Assembly: GCF_023630705.1 (NCBI RefSeq)
Contig: NZ_JALQEM010000012.1
Span: 1-64,000 of the forward strand
DNA: 64,000 nucleotides
Source: Caballeronia sp. GAFFF1
Lineage (GTDB): Bacteria > Pseudomonadota > Gammaproteobacteria > Burkholderiales > Burkholderiaceae
Reading direction: 5' to 3'
The translations under genes and the position numbers were made by a program. Below the pieces are notes generated by a model. It searched no databases and was not told the DNA's origin. It worked only from the letters and a program-made list of their open reading frames with translations. How positions within the stretch are numbered: the first letter of the stretch is position 1; every line of letters begins with the position of its first letter. Positions 50,635 through 59,636 of the stretch are shown piece after piece.

Positions 50635-51631
50635 GCTTCTCGACGACTTTCTCGCCTTCTGTCTCTCGGGAAAGCAACCGCCGGTTGCGTCCGGCACCGC
50701 GGCATCCGGCGTGCGCTGGACGTGGCAGGGCGAAGGCGTCTTGCTGCTGGAACCCGCCGCCCAACCCGCGACGCATAGCGTGATTGCGTCTGCCGGCATT
50801 CACGGCGATGAAACCGCGCCGATCGAGATGCTGTCGCGCCTTGTCGCCGATATCGCGAGCGGGAAGGCCGCGCTCGCAGCCCGCGTGCTGGTGATTCTCG
50901 GCAACATCGGCGCAATGCGAGCGGGCGTTCGCTATGCCGACGACGATCTCAATCGCCTCTTCAGCGGCCGTCACGCGAGTTTGCCTGCGAGCGCGGAAGC
51001 GCCGCGCGCAGCCGAACTCGAACGCTCGGCGCGCGGCTTCTTCGAGGGCGTCGCGCATCCGAAGTGGCACATCGACATGCATACGGCCATTCGCGCGTCC
51101 GTCTTCGAGCAGTTCGCGCTGCTGCCGCACACCGGCGCGCCGCTTTCCCGCGCGATGTTCGACTGGCTGCGCGATGCGCGTCTGCAAGCGGTGCTGCTGC
51201 ACCGGGAGAAGGGCAACACGTTCACGCATTTCACCGCCGAGCAGTGCGGCGCGCTCGCCTGCACGCTGGAACTAGGCAAGGTGCGGCCCTTCGGTCAGAA
51301 CGATCTCGCGCGATTCGCGGCATCGGATGCGGCTTTGCGGCGGCTCGTCGCGGGCAGCGCGCCGGTTGAAGAGGCGCCGCTGCGCGTGTTCACCGTCGTC
51401 GCGCAAATCGACAAGCAGAGCGAAGCATTCGTGCTGAACGTCGCGGCCGATGTGCCGAATTTCACCGCGTTTCCGGCAGGCGCGGAGCTCGCGCGCGACG
51501 GCGACTACACCTATCGCGTGACGCATGCCGAAGAGCGCATCGTGTTTCCGAATCCCAAGGTGAAGCCGGGCCTGCGCGCGGGTCTGATGGTCGTCGATAC
51601 CACCGGCGCGACGCTCGCATCGCTCGAATAG
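50618..51631 (+). CDS. astE: Succinylglutamate desuccinylase
   Basis: AstE, 337 residues, a zinc-dependent M14-like enzyme that splits succinylglutamate into glutamate and succinate. Zn ligands are H62 and E65 in [11 protein letters not shown] and a His in KWHIDMHTA (H155). It overlaps astB by 17 bases. It ends the catabolic set. The gap to the next gene (51632-51892) holds a possible promoter and a hairpin. Confidence 0.93.
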   Translation: MTSSTELLDDFLAFCLSGKQPPVASGTAASGVRWTWQGEGVLLLEPAAQPATHSVIASAGIHGDETAPIEMLSRLVADIASGKAALAARVLVILGNIGAMRAGVRYADDDLNRLFSGRHASLPASAEAPRAAELERSARGFFEGVAHPKWHIDMHTAIRASVFEQFALLPHTGAPLSRAMFDWLRDARLQAVLLHREKGNTFTHFTAEQCGALACTLELGKVRPFGQNDLARFAASDAALRRLVAGSAPVEEAPLRVFTVVAQIDKQSEAFVLNVAADVPNFTAFPAGAELARDGDYTYRVTHAEERIVFPNPKVKPGLRAGLMVVDTTGATLASLE

Positions 51632-51746
51632 TCCCTCGTCATTGCGCCCCGGCTTGCATGGGCGCGACATCCGCTTGCCAGTTTTCGTCTCCGCTTTTGT
51701 CCGGGGCAGCCCGCGCCGCCGCGCAGGAGCGGCGTCGGGCGCGCGA

Positions 51747-51809
51747 TACAATCGCGGCCCTGTCCATGATGCGTTGCATCAAAAACGCGCGCCTTGTTTG
51801 AGCGTTTTT
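51747..51809 (+). promoter_or_regulatory. Possible promoter and leader hairpin before the binding-protein gene
   Basis: TACAAT at 51747-51752 may be a -10 box, though no -35 is seen. At 51781-51788 AAAAACGC pairs with GCGTTTTT at 51802-51809, a hairpin with a run of T at its end, 84 bases before the start at 51893. It could be the terminator of the ast operon or an attenuator in the leader. Confidence 0.45.
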
Positions 51810-51892
51810 ATTGACGCCGCGATTCTGCATGGCCGGCGTTGTGCCGCATCGGACGACAGATCACGAAACACACTGGAAGGAGATCGCAGTAG

Positions 51893-52705
51893 ATGAACTC
51901 GCAATGGATCAACCGCAAATTCGCCGCGCTCGCCGTGCTGGGCGCCATGACCGCCGCGGGCGCCGCGTCGCTGACCGCGCACGCCGCCGATAACATGAAG
52001 GAACTGCGCTTCGGCGTGGAGGCGTCGTACGCGCCGTTCGAATCGAAGACGCCGGCAGGCGAGCTGACGGGCTTCGATATCGACATCGGCAACGCGGTCT
52101 GCGCGAAGCTCAAGATGAAGTGCGTGTGGGTCGAGAACTCGTTCGACGGGCTGATTCCGGCCCTGGAGGCGCGCAAGTTCGACGGCATCAATTCGGACAT
52201 GACGATCACCGACAAGCGCAAGCTCGCGATCGACTTCACCGATCCCATCTACACGATTCCGAACCAGCTGATCGCGAAGAAGGGCAGCGCGATTCTCCCG
52301 ACGGTCGACGGCCTGAAGGGCAAGCGCGTCGGCGTGCTGCAGGGCTCGATTCAGGAGACGTACGCGAAGGCGAAGTGGGCGCCCGCGGGCATCGATGTCG
52401 AGTCGTATCAGGCGCAGGACCAGATTTACGCGGATCTCGCGTCGGGGCGCCTGGACGCGGCGTTTCAGGATGCCGAGGCGGCGTCGAAGGGCTTCCTGAA
52501 GCAGCCGCAGGGCGCGGGTTTCGCGTTCGCGGGCCCGGCGGTGAGCGACGACAAGCTGCTCGGCTCGGGCGTGGGCTTCGGCGTGCGCAAGAGCGACAAA
52601 GCGCTGAAGGACGCGCTCAACCGCGCGCTGAAGGAGCTGAAGGACGATGGCTCCATCGACCGGCTTGCCGCGAAGTACTTCGATGTGAAGGTGGTGTTGA
52701 AGTAA
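51893..52705 (+). CDS. aotJ: Arginine/ornithine periplasmic binding protein
   Basis: A 270-residue family-3 binding protein. The signal peptide ends TAHAAD-NMKEL (about residue 31). The ligand-pocket pattern is LRFGVEASYAPFESKTPAGE, LTGFDIDIGNAVCAKLK and FDGINSDMTITDKRK. It delivers arginine or ornithine to the permease at 41 kb. In Pseudomonas this gene is first in the aot operon; here it stands last, separated by the ast genes and with its own leader. A strong terminator follows. Confidence 0.9.
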   Translation: MNSQWINRKFAALAVLGAMTAAGAASLTAHAADNMKELRFGVEASYAPFESKTPAGELTGFDIDIGNAVCAKLKMKCVWVENSFDGLIPALEARKFDGINSDMTITDKRKLAIDFTDPIYTIPNQLIAKKGSAILPTVDGLKGKRVGVLQGSIQETYAKAKWAPAGIDVESYQAQDQIYADLASGRLDAAFQDAEAASKGFLKQPQGAGFAFAGPAVSDDKLLGSGVGFGVRKSDKALKDALNRALKELKDDGSIDRLAAKYFDVKVVLK

Positions 52706-52723
52706 CGGCGTGACGGTGGTGCG

Positions 52724-52762
52724 AAGCCCGCTTCCGGTCGTGGCCGGGGCGGGCTTTTTTGC
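52724..52762 (+). terminator. Terminator after the binding-protein gene
   Basis: AAGCCCGC (52724-52731) pairs with GCGGGCTT (52749-52756), with an inner CCGG stem, followed by six T. It lies about 20 bases past the stop. Confidence 0.9.
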
Positions 52763-52769
52763 GTCGATC

Positions 52770-53161
52770 TCACGAACACATGCAGACGACCGCCAGATAG
52801 TCCGCCAGTTCTTCGCGATCGATCTTTCCTTCGGCGACTTCGACCATCACTTCGACGAGATCGTCTTCGATATCCACGGTTGAAGCGAGGTCGAATCCCT
52901 GCACGCTCAAATACGCCAGCGCACAAACCAGCGCTGTACGTTTGTTTCCATCGTTGAAGACGTGGCCTCTTGCGATGGCCGCGGCATACATGGCAGCAAT
53001 CCCGAAGGTATCGTCCAGTCCGGCGTAGTGCGCGTGATTTTCAACGCGAGCCAAAACCGCCTCTACGCCGCCGGGCCTGCCTGAGCGAAGCCGGGAAGGC
53101 CGCCTTCGTGCTCCAGAATGTCATCGTGCACCGTGATGACGTACTGCGCATCGAGCAACAA
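52770..53161 (-). pseudogene. doc: Doc-type toxin gene with frameshift
   Basis: The protein is a Fic/Doc toxin that modifies elongation factor Tu. The downstream part (to 53054 and beyond) has RPGGVEAVLARVENHAHYAG and the active motif HVFNDGNKRTAL. The upstream part (53161 to about 53083), with LLDAQYVITVHDDILEHEGG, lies in another frame. One base appears lost in the run around 53080-53083 (minus strand CAGGCAGG where CAGGGCAGG would keep the frame). The toxin is therefore probably inactive. A sequencing error is possible. Confidence 0.75.
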
Positions 53162-53364
53162 CAGCGTTTGGCGAGCGCCTTGATCGCGACGTCGTGCGTT
53201 CGAATCACCTTCCGCACGGCTTGCATGACGCGTTCGCGCGCCTCAGGCGTGGACATGTCGATATTTCTGTCCGCGCGCGGTGCAATCTTGGCGCGGGGCG
53301 GGATCTCGTCGGCCAGCAATCGACCTATTCTTTTGGGTGCCATTTCGATGGGACTCGCGTTCAT
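53041..53364 (-). CDS. Probable antitoxin partner of doc, read-through form
   Basis: A 107-residue frame. The first 67 residues (MNASPIEMAPKRIGRLLADE, ending AIKALAKR) look like the antitoxin; the rest is translated from the doc start in another frame and is not protein-like. At codon 68 the sequence is TGTTG where TGATG would end the antitoxin and start doc at once. The antitoxin's family is not recognised with certainty. Confidence 0.5.
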   Translation of the reverse strand: MNASPIEMAPKRIGRLLADEIPPRAKIAPRADRNIDMSTPEARERVMQAVRKVIRTHDVAIKALAKRCCCSMRSTSSRCTMTFWSTKAAFPASLRQARRRRGGFGSR

Positions 53365-53382
53365 TCGGTTACGCCGAAGCCA

Positions 53383-54246
53383 TCACATCGACGGCGCGAT
53401 CACCACCGTGCACGTCGTTCCCGCCGCGAGCATGACGCCTTGCGGCACGTCGTCGATTCTCACGCGCACCGGCACGCGTTGCGCGAGCCGCACCCAGTTG
53501 AACGTCGGGTTCACGTCGGCGAGCAGTTCGCGGCTTTGCGGATTGTCGCGATCATAGATGCCGCGCGAAATGCTCTCGACATGCCCGGTCAGTTCGCCGC
53601 CGCTCATCAGGCGAATCTGCGCGCGGTCGCCCACGCGCACGTGCGGCAGCTTCGTTTCCTCGAAGTAGCCGTAGACCCAGAACGAATGACTATCGACGAT
53701 GGCGAGCTTCGCCGCGCCCGCCGTCGCGTAGTCGCCGCGATACACGTTCAGGTTGGTCACGTAGCCGTCCACCGGCGAATACACCTTTGTGCGCTCGAGA
53801 TTCAGCTTGGCCGCATCCAGCGCGGCCTGTGCCTGCTGAAGCTGCGCGGCCGCCGTCGATGCCGTCTGCATCGCGTTCTCCTGCGCTTCCTTCGAGACGA
53901 CGAGGCTGTCCATGTCCGCGCGCCGCGCCGCGTCCGAGCGTCGCATGCGCAGTTCGGCGGCGCGCGCCGCGACGTTCGCCTCGGCCTGCTCGACCGCGAT
54001 CCGGTAATGCGACGGATCGACCTCCATCAGCAGATCGCCTTTCTTCACGAACTGGTTGTCGCGCACGGGCATCTGCACGACCGCGCCCGAGACGTCCGGC
54101 GCGACGTTGACGACATCGGCGCGCACGCGCCCATCGCGCGTCCACGGCTCATCCATGTAATGCACCCAGAGCATGCGGCCGATGACGAGCGCGGCCGCGA
54201 AAATGACGATCGTCATGACGAAGCCGATGATTTTCCTGAGTACCAT
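53383..54246 (-). CDS. aaeA: Efflux membrane-fusion protein (AaeA/EmrA type)
   Basis: A 287-residue HlyD-family periplasmic adaptor with one N-terminal membrane helix (about residues 5-27), then lipoyl halves (DVSGAVVQMPVRDNQFVKKG and SPVDGYVTNLNVYRGDYATA) around an alpha-helical hairpin. It joins the inner-membrane FUSC pump to the outer-membrane factor. Third gene downstream of the pump on the minus strand. Export of aromatic carboxylic acids is inferred from the AaeAB resemblance. Confidence 0.88.
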   Translation of the reverse strand: MVLRKIIGFVMTIVIFAAALVIGRMLWVHYMDEPWTRDGRVRADVVNVAPDVSGAVVQMPVRDNQFVKKGDLLMEVDPSHYRIAVEQAEANVAARAAELRMRRSDAARRADMDSLVVSKEAQENAMQTASTAAAQLQQAQAALDAAKLNLERTKVYSPVDGYVTNLNVYRGDYATAGAAKLAIVDSHSFWVYGYFEETKLPHVRVGDRAQIRLMSGGELTGHVESISRGIYDRDNPQSRELLADVNPTFNWVRLAQRVPVRVRIDDVPQGVMLAAGTTCTVVIAPSM

Positions 54247-54295
54247 TATGCAACTCTCGTGAACGTGCGGAACGTGTGTGAGTAAATGACTGCTT

Positions 54296-54496
54296 TCAGC
54301 GATACACCGCGAGCCCGAGCGCGCCGCAGATGCAGACGAGCAGGCTCGCGCGGAACAGCGCCGGATGCCAGACCACGCGGTAAATGCCGGTCAGCGCGAG
54401 CGCGCGGTCGATCACCCATGTGATCAGCGCGCCGGCGACGAACAGAAGCAGGAGCGTCGGCACATAGGCTTCGAGAATCGCGGTGTCACGCGGCAT
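54296..54496 (-). CDS. aaeX: DUF1656 (AaeX-like) small membrane protein
   Basis: A 66-residue protein with two membrane helices (TLLLLFVAGALITWVIDRAL and FRASLLVCICGALGLAVY). It belongs to DUF1656/AaeX, which always accompanies AaeA/AaeB pumps. It overlaps the pump gene by 11 bases. Its role is unknown. Confidence 0.87.
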   Translation of the reverse strand: MPRDTAILEAYVPTLLLLFVAGALITWVIDRALALTGIYRVVWHPALFRASLLVCICGALGLAVYR

Positions 54497-56666
54497 GGGG
54501 CACTCCTTCGGGCGAATCTGAATCGGGCGTGGCGAACGGCGACTCGGGATCGAGCAGCGCGGTGCGAATGAAATGCAGATGACTCGCGATGCGTTGCAAC
54601 CGATGCCGCTCCTCGCGCGGACGCTCCGACGCGGCGATGAGACGCTGCACTTCGGCGATGGCGGTTTCCGCGCAGCGCAGCGCGGCATCGAAGCGCGCCG
54701 TGTTGGGGCGATCGAAGAGACGCGCGACGGCATCGAGCGTGGCGTCGATCGCGCGCCGCCACGGCTGAGCCGCTGCATAGTCCGGGGCGTCGGACAGCGC
54801 GGCGATCTCCCGCCGCAAGTCGATGACCGCGCGGCCGACCTCCAGCACCGCGAAGAGCCATTGCAGCGCCTCGCGTTGCGGCGCGGGCCGGCCGGCGGCG
54901 AGCGCGTCGATCTGCGAGAGCACGTCGCGGGTGCGGCTTTCGAAGCGCGTCGCGACGTTCCGCAGGCGGCCGCGCCGCGCGAGCACGACTTCGCGGCGCA
55001 GGTCGGCGAGCAGCAGACGCCGCAGCCACGGCGCGTCGGTGGGCAGGATGATCGCGAACGCGACGGCCGAGACGATCATCGACAGCACGAGCGCGATCGC
55101 GTCGTTCATGAGGCCGGTCGGATCGTAGTGAACGAGGTTGTCCGGCCCCGCGAGAAAACAGAAGAAGATGCAATAGCCGATGCCCACGCCCGCCACCGCG
55201 CGCCGCGTGCTCAGGAACGTGCCGAGCAGGAGCGCGGGCACGAGCGCGACACACATCAGCACGAAGCCGTCCATGTGCGGGAAGGCGCCGAACACGACGA
55301 TCATGCCGACCACCGCGGCGAGCGCCGTGCCGATGGCCATTTGCGCCGACATGAGCGTCGGGCGAGGCGAGGACGACGCGAGCGCGCAGACGGCCGCCGC
55401 GTTGAGCACCATCGTGCCGCCGCTCGGCCACACGGTGGCGATCCAGAACGCGCTGAGCACGAACATCACGATGGCGCCGCGCACGCCCGAGATCGCGGCG
55501 GCGACGAGGTTCGTCTTCGGCACGTAGCGCGCGGCCCAGCGCTCGCGTTCATGCGACGGCGAAGCCAGCGACGCGTACGTTTCGGCGTACGCGAGCATGT
55601 CGTCGACGAAGCGGTAGAGCAGTTCGGTCGCGGTGTCGAATTCGAGCGGCGCGAAGGCCGCGTCGCTCGCGATCGTCTCGCGCGCCGCGCGCACGCGCTT
55701 GGGCAGCGCGGCCTTGAACTCGCGCAAGCGGGCGGCGGCGTGGGCGGCCTCGGCGGCATTGCGCACGGGCTCGCCTGCGTCGAGCAAGAGCGGCGGCACT
55801 TCGTGGATGAACGGCGTCAGCGCCGCGATGGTCGTTGCGGAGGCACTGTCGCGCAGACGGTTCATCAACTGATGCAGCGCGTGAAAGCGCGTCGAGGCGG
55901 TCATGAATTCGCTATTGAGACGCGCGAGCCGCCCGCCGCGCCGCCGCGATTCCGGGTGCTCGAACACGGCCACACTGCGCGCCGCCTCCAAGCCGACGAC
56001 ATCGGCGACGAAGCCGAGATTCGCCCGCTCGACCTGCGCGCGCTCCATTTCGCCGGACATCGCGCGGCATACGTAATCGACGAATTGCGCGAAGCGGCGG
56101 CGCACCGTCGCGCGAATCTGTTCGCCCGCGTGCTGCGGAAAAACGAGCGCGCTCACCGTGCCCGCGCAGACGATGCCGAGCGTGACTTCGCCCACGCGCG
56201 TGAGCGCCGACAAGTACGCGCCGTCCGGATGCTGCGCGGCCGGAATGCCGATCAGCGCCGCCGTGTAGCCGGCGAGCACGAAGCCGTACGAGCGGAAATT
56301 GCGGTTGCGCGCCGCGCCCGCCGTGCAGATGCCGACCCACAGCGCCGTCGCCGACAGAAAGAGCACCGGCTGCTGCGCGAAGATGGCGATCAGCGCGAGC
56401 ATCACGACGAGACCGACCATCGTGCCGCAAAAACGATAGAAGCTCTTCGCGAGCACCATGCCGCTTTGCGGCTGCATCACGACGAAGACCGTGGTCATCG
56501 CGGTGCGCGGCTGCTGCATGTCGAGGCGCATCGCGATCCAGAGCGCGAGCAGCGCCGCGAGCACCGCCTTGAAGATGTAGACCCACGCGAGGCCGTCGGT
56601 GCGCGCCCAGTCGGCGAGCGCGTCCATCGCGGATTGACGCGCGGGTTTGGCAGTGAAGGACGACAT
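54486..56666 (-). CDS. aaeB: FUSC-family aromatic-acid efflux pump
   Basis: A 726-residue inner-membrane protein with two sets of about five to six membrane helices and two soluble domains, of the FUSC/AaeB type. The N-terminal set has AVLAALLALWIAMRLDMQQP and TTVFVVMQPQSGMVLAKSFY. It expels aromatic carboxylic acids such as p-hydroxybenzoate with the adaptor and outer-membrane factor in the same operon. It overlaps the DUF1656 gene by 11 bases. Confidence 0.87.
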   Translation of the reverse strand: MSSFTAKPARQSAMDALADWARTDGLAWVYIFKAVLAALLALWIAMRLDMQQPRTAMTTVFVVMQPQSGMVLAKSFYRFCGTMVGLVVMLALIAIFAQQPVLFLSATALWVGICTAGAARNRNFRSYGFVLAGYTAALIGIPAAQHPDGAYLSALTRVGEVTLGIVCAGTVSALVFPQHAGEQIRATVRRRFAQFVDYVCRAMSGEMERAQVERANLGFVADVVGLEAARSVAVFEHPESRRRGGRLARLNSEFMTASTRFHALHQLMNRLRDSASATTIAALTPFIHEVPPLLLDAGEPVRNAAEAAHAAARLREFKAALPKRVRAARETIASDAAFAPLEFDTATELLYRFVDDMLAYAETYASLASPSHERERWAARYVPKTNLVAAAISGVRGAIVMFVLSAFWIATVWPSGGTMVLNAAAVCALASSSPRPTLMSAQMAIGTALAAVVGMIVVFGAFPHMDGFVLMCVALVPALLLGTFLSTRRAVAGVGIGYCIFFCFLAGPDNLVHYDPTGLMNDAIALVLSMIVSAVAFAIILPTDAPWLRRLLLADLRREVVLARRGRLRNVATRFESRTRDVLSQIDALAAGRPAPQREALQWLFAVLEVGRAVIDLRREIAALSDAPDYAAAQPWRRAIDATLDAVARLFDRPNTARFDAALRCAETAIAEVQRLIAASERPREERHRLQRIASHLHFIRTALLDPESPFATPDSDSPEGVPHAA

Positions 56667-56677
56667 GCGCGTTTCCT

Positions 56678-58207
56678 CTACTTCTCGCCGGCCACGCGAG
56701 CGAACGGCCCGATGTGCTTCGACGGCGCGAGCTTCGCCGCGTCCGGTCCGTTCGCGGGATCGTCGATGCCGCCGCCGAGCGCGGCAGTGAGCGTCGCGTA
56801 CGCGGCGAGCCGTTGCGCCCGCACGCGCGCTTCGCCGTCCTCTGCGCGCAGCAGTTGCGACTGCGCAATGAGCACGTTGACGTAATCGGTGAGGCCGCGC
56901 CTGTAGCCTTCGTTGGCGAGGTCGTAGTTCTTGCGCGCGGCGGCGACCGAGCGGCCCGACGTTTCGAGCTGCGTGTCGAGCGACTGCACGCGCACGACCT
57001 GATCGGCGATGTCCTTGAGCGCCGCGACGAGCGTCGCGTTGTAGTGATCGACCGCCTGATCGTATTGCGCCGACGCCGCGCCGAGTTGCGCGCGCAGCCG
57101 TCCGCCTTCGAAGATCGGCAGGGAGAGCGCCGGGCCGAACGCGTAGCCGGTCGCCTTGCTAGTGAGGAAACTCAACAGCGCGCCGCCCGCGAACATCTGC
57201 GTCACAGAAGCCGCCAGATTGATGTTCGGGTAGAACTGCGCCTTCGCGACGTCGATGCCGCGCGCCTGTGCCGCGACCATCCAGCGCGCCGCGACGATAT
57301 CCGGCCGATGCCCGACGAGTTCTGCCGGCAACGAAGCGGGCAGCGGCAGCGGCGTCGCGAGCGACAGCGCCGGGCGCGTGAGCGCTTCGCCCGCGCCGGG
57401 GCCTTCGCCCGCGAGCGCGGCCAGTTGATGACGCGCGAGCTGAATCGCTTCCTTGTACAGATCCATCTGGCGCTCGTATTCGGGCAGCGGCGCTTCGGCC
57501 TGACTCACTTCGAGCTGCGTGCCGAGGCCGCCTTTCAGCCGCCGCCGCGCCAGTTCGGCAATGCGCGCCTGCTGGTCGTACGTTTGCTGCGCGATGTCGA
57601 GCAGCGCGAACGACTGCGAGAAGCCGACGTACGCGCGCACGACGTTCGTTTCGAGTTCGAGTTGCGCGGCCCGCGCATCGGCGGCCCGCACGTGGGCGAC
57701 GTCGAGCGCGCGCTCGGCGGCGTGCTCGTCGCGGCCCCAAAGGTCGAGATCGTACGAGAGCGTGAGGCCGGCCGTGTTGTCCCAGGTGGTGGTGTCCGCG
57801 TAAGGGCCGGGGCCGTAGAACGCGTTGTCCGGCCATTTCTTGCGCGTGACGCTCATGTTGCCGTCCACATGCGGAAACAGCGCCGATCGCGCGACGCCCG
57901 CCTGTTCGCGCGCCTCGCGCACGCGCGCCGCGGCCATCGCCAGTGTCGGATTGCCGGCCGTCGCGCGGGCGATCCATGCGTCGAGTTGCGGGTCGCGGTA
58001 GGCGCGCCACCATTGCGCCTCGGGCCAGGCGGCGTCGGCCTCGGCGGCGCGCGAGGCCGCTTCTATCGCGTGGCCGGCATCGAGTGTCGAAGCGTCTTTC
58101 AGCGAGTCCTGCGGCGCGATGTTGCCCGTGCTTGCGCAGCCGGCCATCGTGAGTATTGTTGTAAGCAGCGCGGCGCAGCTTGCGCGTCTGAACCCCCGGC
58201 CTTGCAC
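56678..58207 (-). CDS. NodT-family outer-membrane efflux lipoprotein
   Basis: A 509-residue outer-membrane factor with a lipobox (TILTMAGCAS; lipidated Cys about 24) and two OEP repeats (about 65-250 and 270-470), which form the TolC-like barrel and tunnel. First gene of the minus-strand efflux operon, 11 bases before the pump gene. The presence of its own exit duct makes the pump a full tripartite system. The TATAAT at 58246-58251 on minus is a likely -10 box. Confidence 0.9.
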   Translation of the reverse strand: MQGRGFRRASCAALLTTILTMAGCASTGNIAPQDSLKDASTLDAGHAIEAASRAAEADAAWPEAQWWRAYRDPQLDAWIARATAGNPTLAMAAARVREAREQAGVARSALFPHVDGNMSVTRKKWPDNAFYGPGPYADTTTWDNTAGLTLSYDLDLWGRDEHAAERALDVAHVRAADARAAQLELETNVVRAYVGFSQSFALLDIAQQTYDQQARIAELARRRLKGGLGTQLEVSQAEAPLPEYERQMDLYKEAIQLARHQLAALAGEGPGAGEALTRPALSLATPLPLPASLPAELVGHRPDIVAARWMVAAQARGIDVAKAQFYPNINLAASVTQMFAGGALLSFLTSKATGYAFGPALSLPIFEGGRLRAQLGAASAQYDQAVDHYNATLVAALKDIADQVVRVQSLDTQLETSGRSVAAARKNYDLANEGYRRGLTDYVNVLIAQSQLLRAEDGEARVRAQRLAAYATLTAALGGGIDDPANGPDAAKLAPSKHIGPFARVAGEK

Positions 58208-58242
58208 GTTCCGCTCCTCAACCGTAAAAAATCGACCAAGCG

Positions 58243-58300
58243 GTGATTATATTTTTGCAACGATCCGCGAATAACCGGCGCTCACGCAAAGAATTCTTGC
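58243..58300. promoter_or_regulatory. Efflux operon promoter and LysR-type operator candidate
   Basis: On the minus strand TATAAT (58246-58251) is the -10 of the efflux operon. Upstream, AAGAATTCTT is a perfect palindrome at 58289-58298 with imperfect flanks GCAA/TTGC. Its position around -45 from the -10 fits an activator site for the divergent LysR protein. Confidence 0.5.
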
Positions 58301-58399
58301 AGGTCGTGAGAGAATGCGGACTTCTAGCCCATGCAACAATGCGCGGGCAGTCGCTCAGGTCTGACGAGGCGACAGGACAGTTCAGGGTCGAAAAACGAT

Positions 58400-59338
58400 A
58401 TGGACACGCTCCAAAACATGCGCGTATTCGTGCGCGTGGTCGAGGCGGGGAGCTTCACCGCCGCCGCGCAACATCTGAATACGACGACCGCATACGCGTC
58501 GCGGGCGGTGTCGGATCTGGAGGCGCATCTGCGCACGCGCCTGCTGAATCGCACGACGCGCCGCATTGCGTTGACCGAAGCGGGCGAGCGTTACCTGCAA
58601 CGCTGCGAGCAAATCCTGGCGTATGTCGATCAGGCCGAAGCCGAGGCGAGCGACGCCCACGCGCGCCCGGCCGGCCGTCTGAAAGTGCATTCGATGACGA
58701 GCTTCGGCCAGCATTACGTCGTGCCGATGATCTCGCGCTACCAGGAGCGGCATCCGTCCGTGCAGGTCGATCTGACGCTCGCGCAGCGCATGCCGGACCT
58801 GCTCGACGAAGGCTACGACGTGTCGCTCGTGCTCGCCTCCGAACTGCCGGATTCGGGCCTCGTTTCCGCGCGGCTCGGCACGGTGTTCAGCATCGCGTGC
58901 GCGTCGCCGGCATATATCGAAAAGCACGGCGCACCGCACACCTTGGCCGATCTGGCGCACCACACCTGTCTGCATCTGATCACGCCGGTGTTTCCGCCCG
59001 GCCGATGGGTCTTCGACGGACCGAACGGGCAGGAAACCGTAACGCTCGGGCCATCCACTTTCACGGTGAACGTCGCCGAAGCGATGGTCGTCGCGATTCG
59101 CGAGAACATGGGAATCGGCGTGCTGCCGACGTCCTCCGCGCTGCCCGCGCTGCGCGCAGGGACGCTCGTGCGGGTGCTGCCGCAATACACGATGCAGGAG
59201 TTGCGGGTCTACGCGCTCTATCCGTCGCGCCAGTACCTGGACGCGAAGATCCGCACATGGGTCGAGTTCTTGCGCGAGGCGCTGCCGGCGACGCTCGCGG
59301 CCGACGATGAGTCGCTCAAAGAGTTCGTCGCGACGTGA
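58400..59338 (+). CDS. LysR-family regulator of the efflux operon (AaeR-like)
   Basis: A 312-residue LysR regulator. The HTH is at about residues 5-60 (MRVFVRVVEAGSFTAAAQHL, ATRAVSDLE-type helix AYASRAVSDLEAHLRTRLL). ATG 58400 gives the typical start; the upstream start at 58331 adds polar residues. Divergent from the efflux operon 192 bases away, which suggests that it activates it in response to an aromatic acid. Effector domain complete. Confidence 0.88.
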   Translation: MDTLQNMRVFVRVVEAGSFTAAAQHLNTTTAYASRAVSDLEAHLRTRLLNRTTRRIALTEAGERYLQRCEQILAYVDQAEAEASDAHARPAGRLKVHSMTSFGQHYVVPMISRYQERHPSVQVDLTLAQRMPDLLDEGYDVSLVLASELPDSGLVSARLGTVFSIACASPAYIEKHGAPHTLADLAHHTCLHLITPVFPPGRWVFDGPNGQETVTLGPSTFTVNVAEAMVVAIRENMGIGVLPTSSALPALRAGTLVRVLPQYTMQELRVYALYPSRQYLDAKIRTWVEFLREALPATLAADDESLKEFVAT

Positions 59339-59471
59339 TGCGCCCGCCCGGGTCTTCGGTTACCGAATAAAGCGCGGTGCAACACTTGCTTACTCCCGGT
59401 TCGTCCGCAGCTTGGTAATGTCTGCACTAGTCTGGACTCCGCTCAACGCAACTTTTCCGGGAAAACGTCGA

Positions 59472-59636
59472 ATGAGTACGCCTTTGTTGTTCGCCCTTGC
59501 CGCGCTGCTGGTGCTGGTCGCCGTGCCTGCCTCGCGCGATCTCTTTCAAGCAATGCGCGCCCAGTCCGAGCGTGAGGCCAAGCGGCGCCTCGTGCCGGTG
59601 CGGATCGACGACGAGCGTGACCGCTATCGTCGCTAA
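59472..59636 (+). CDS. 54-residue membrane-anchored small protein
   Basis: A 54-residue protein with one hydrophobic N-terminal helix (MSTPLLFALAALLVLVAVPA) and a basic, Arg-rich C-terminal part (REAKRRLVPVRIDDERDRYR). It probably sits in the inner membrane with the basic tail in the cytoplasm. Its stop overlaps that of the convergent SRAP gene. No family recognised. Confidence 0.5.
   Translation: MSTPLLFALAALLVLVAVPASRDLFQAMRAQSEREAKRRLVPVRIDDERDRYRR

Noticed and set aside
54573..56885. A 770-codon plus-strand frame across the FUSC pump gene
   Set aside because: Composition is Arg/His/Glu-rich without domains; it is the shadow of the pump gene.
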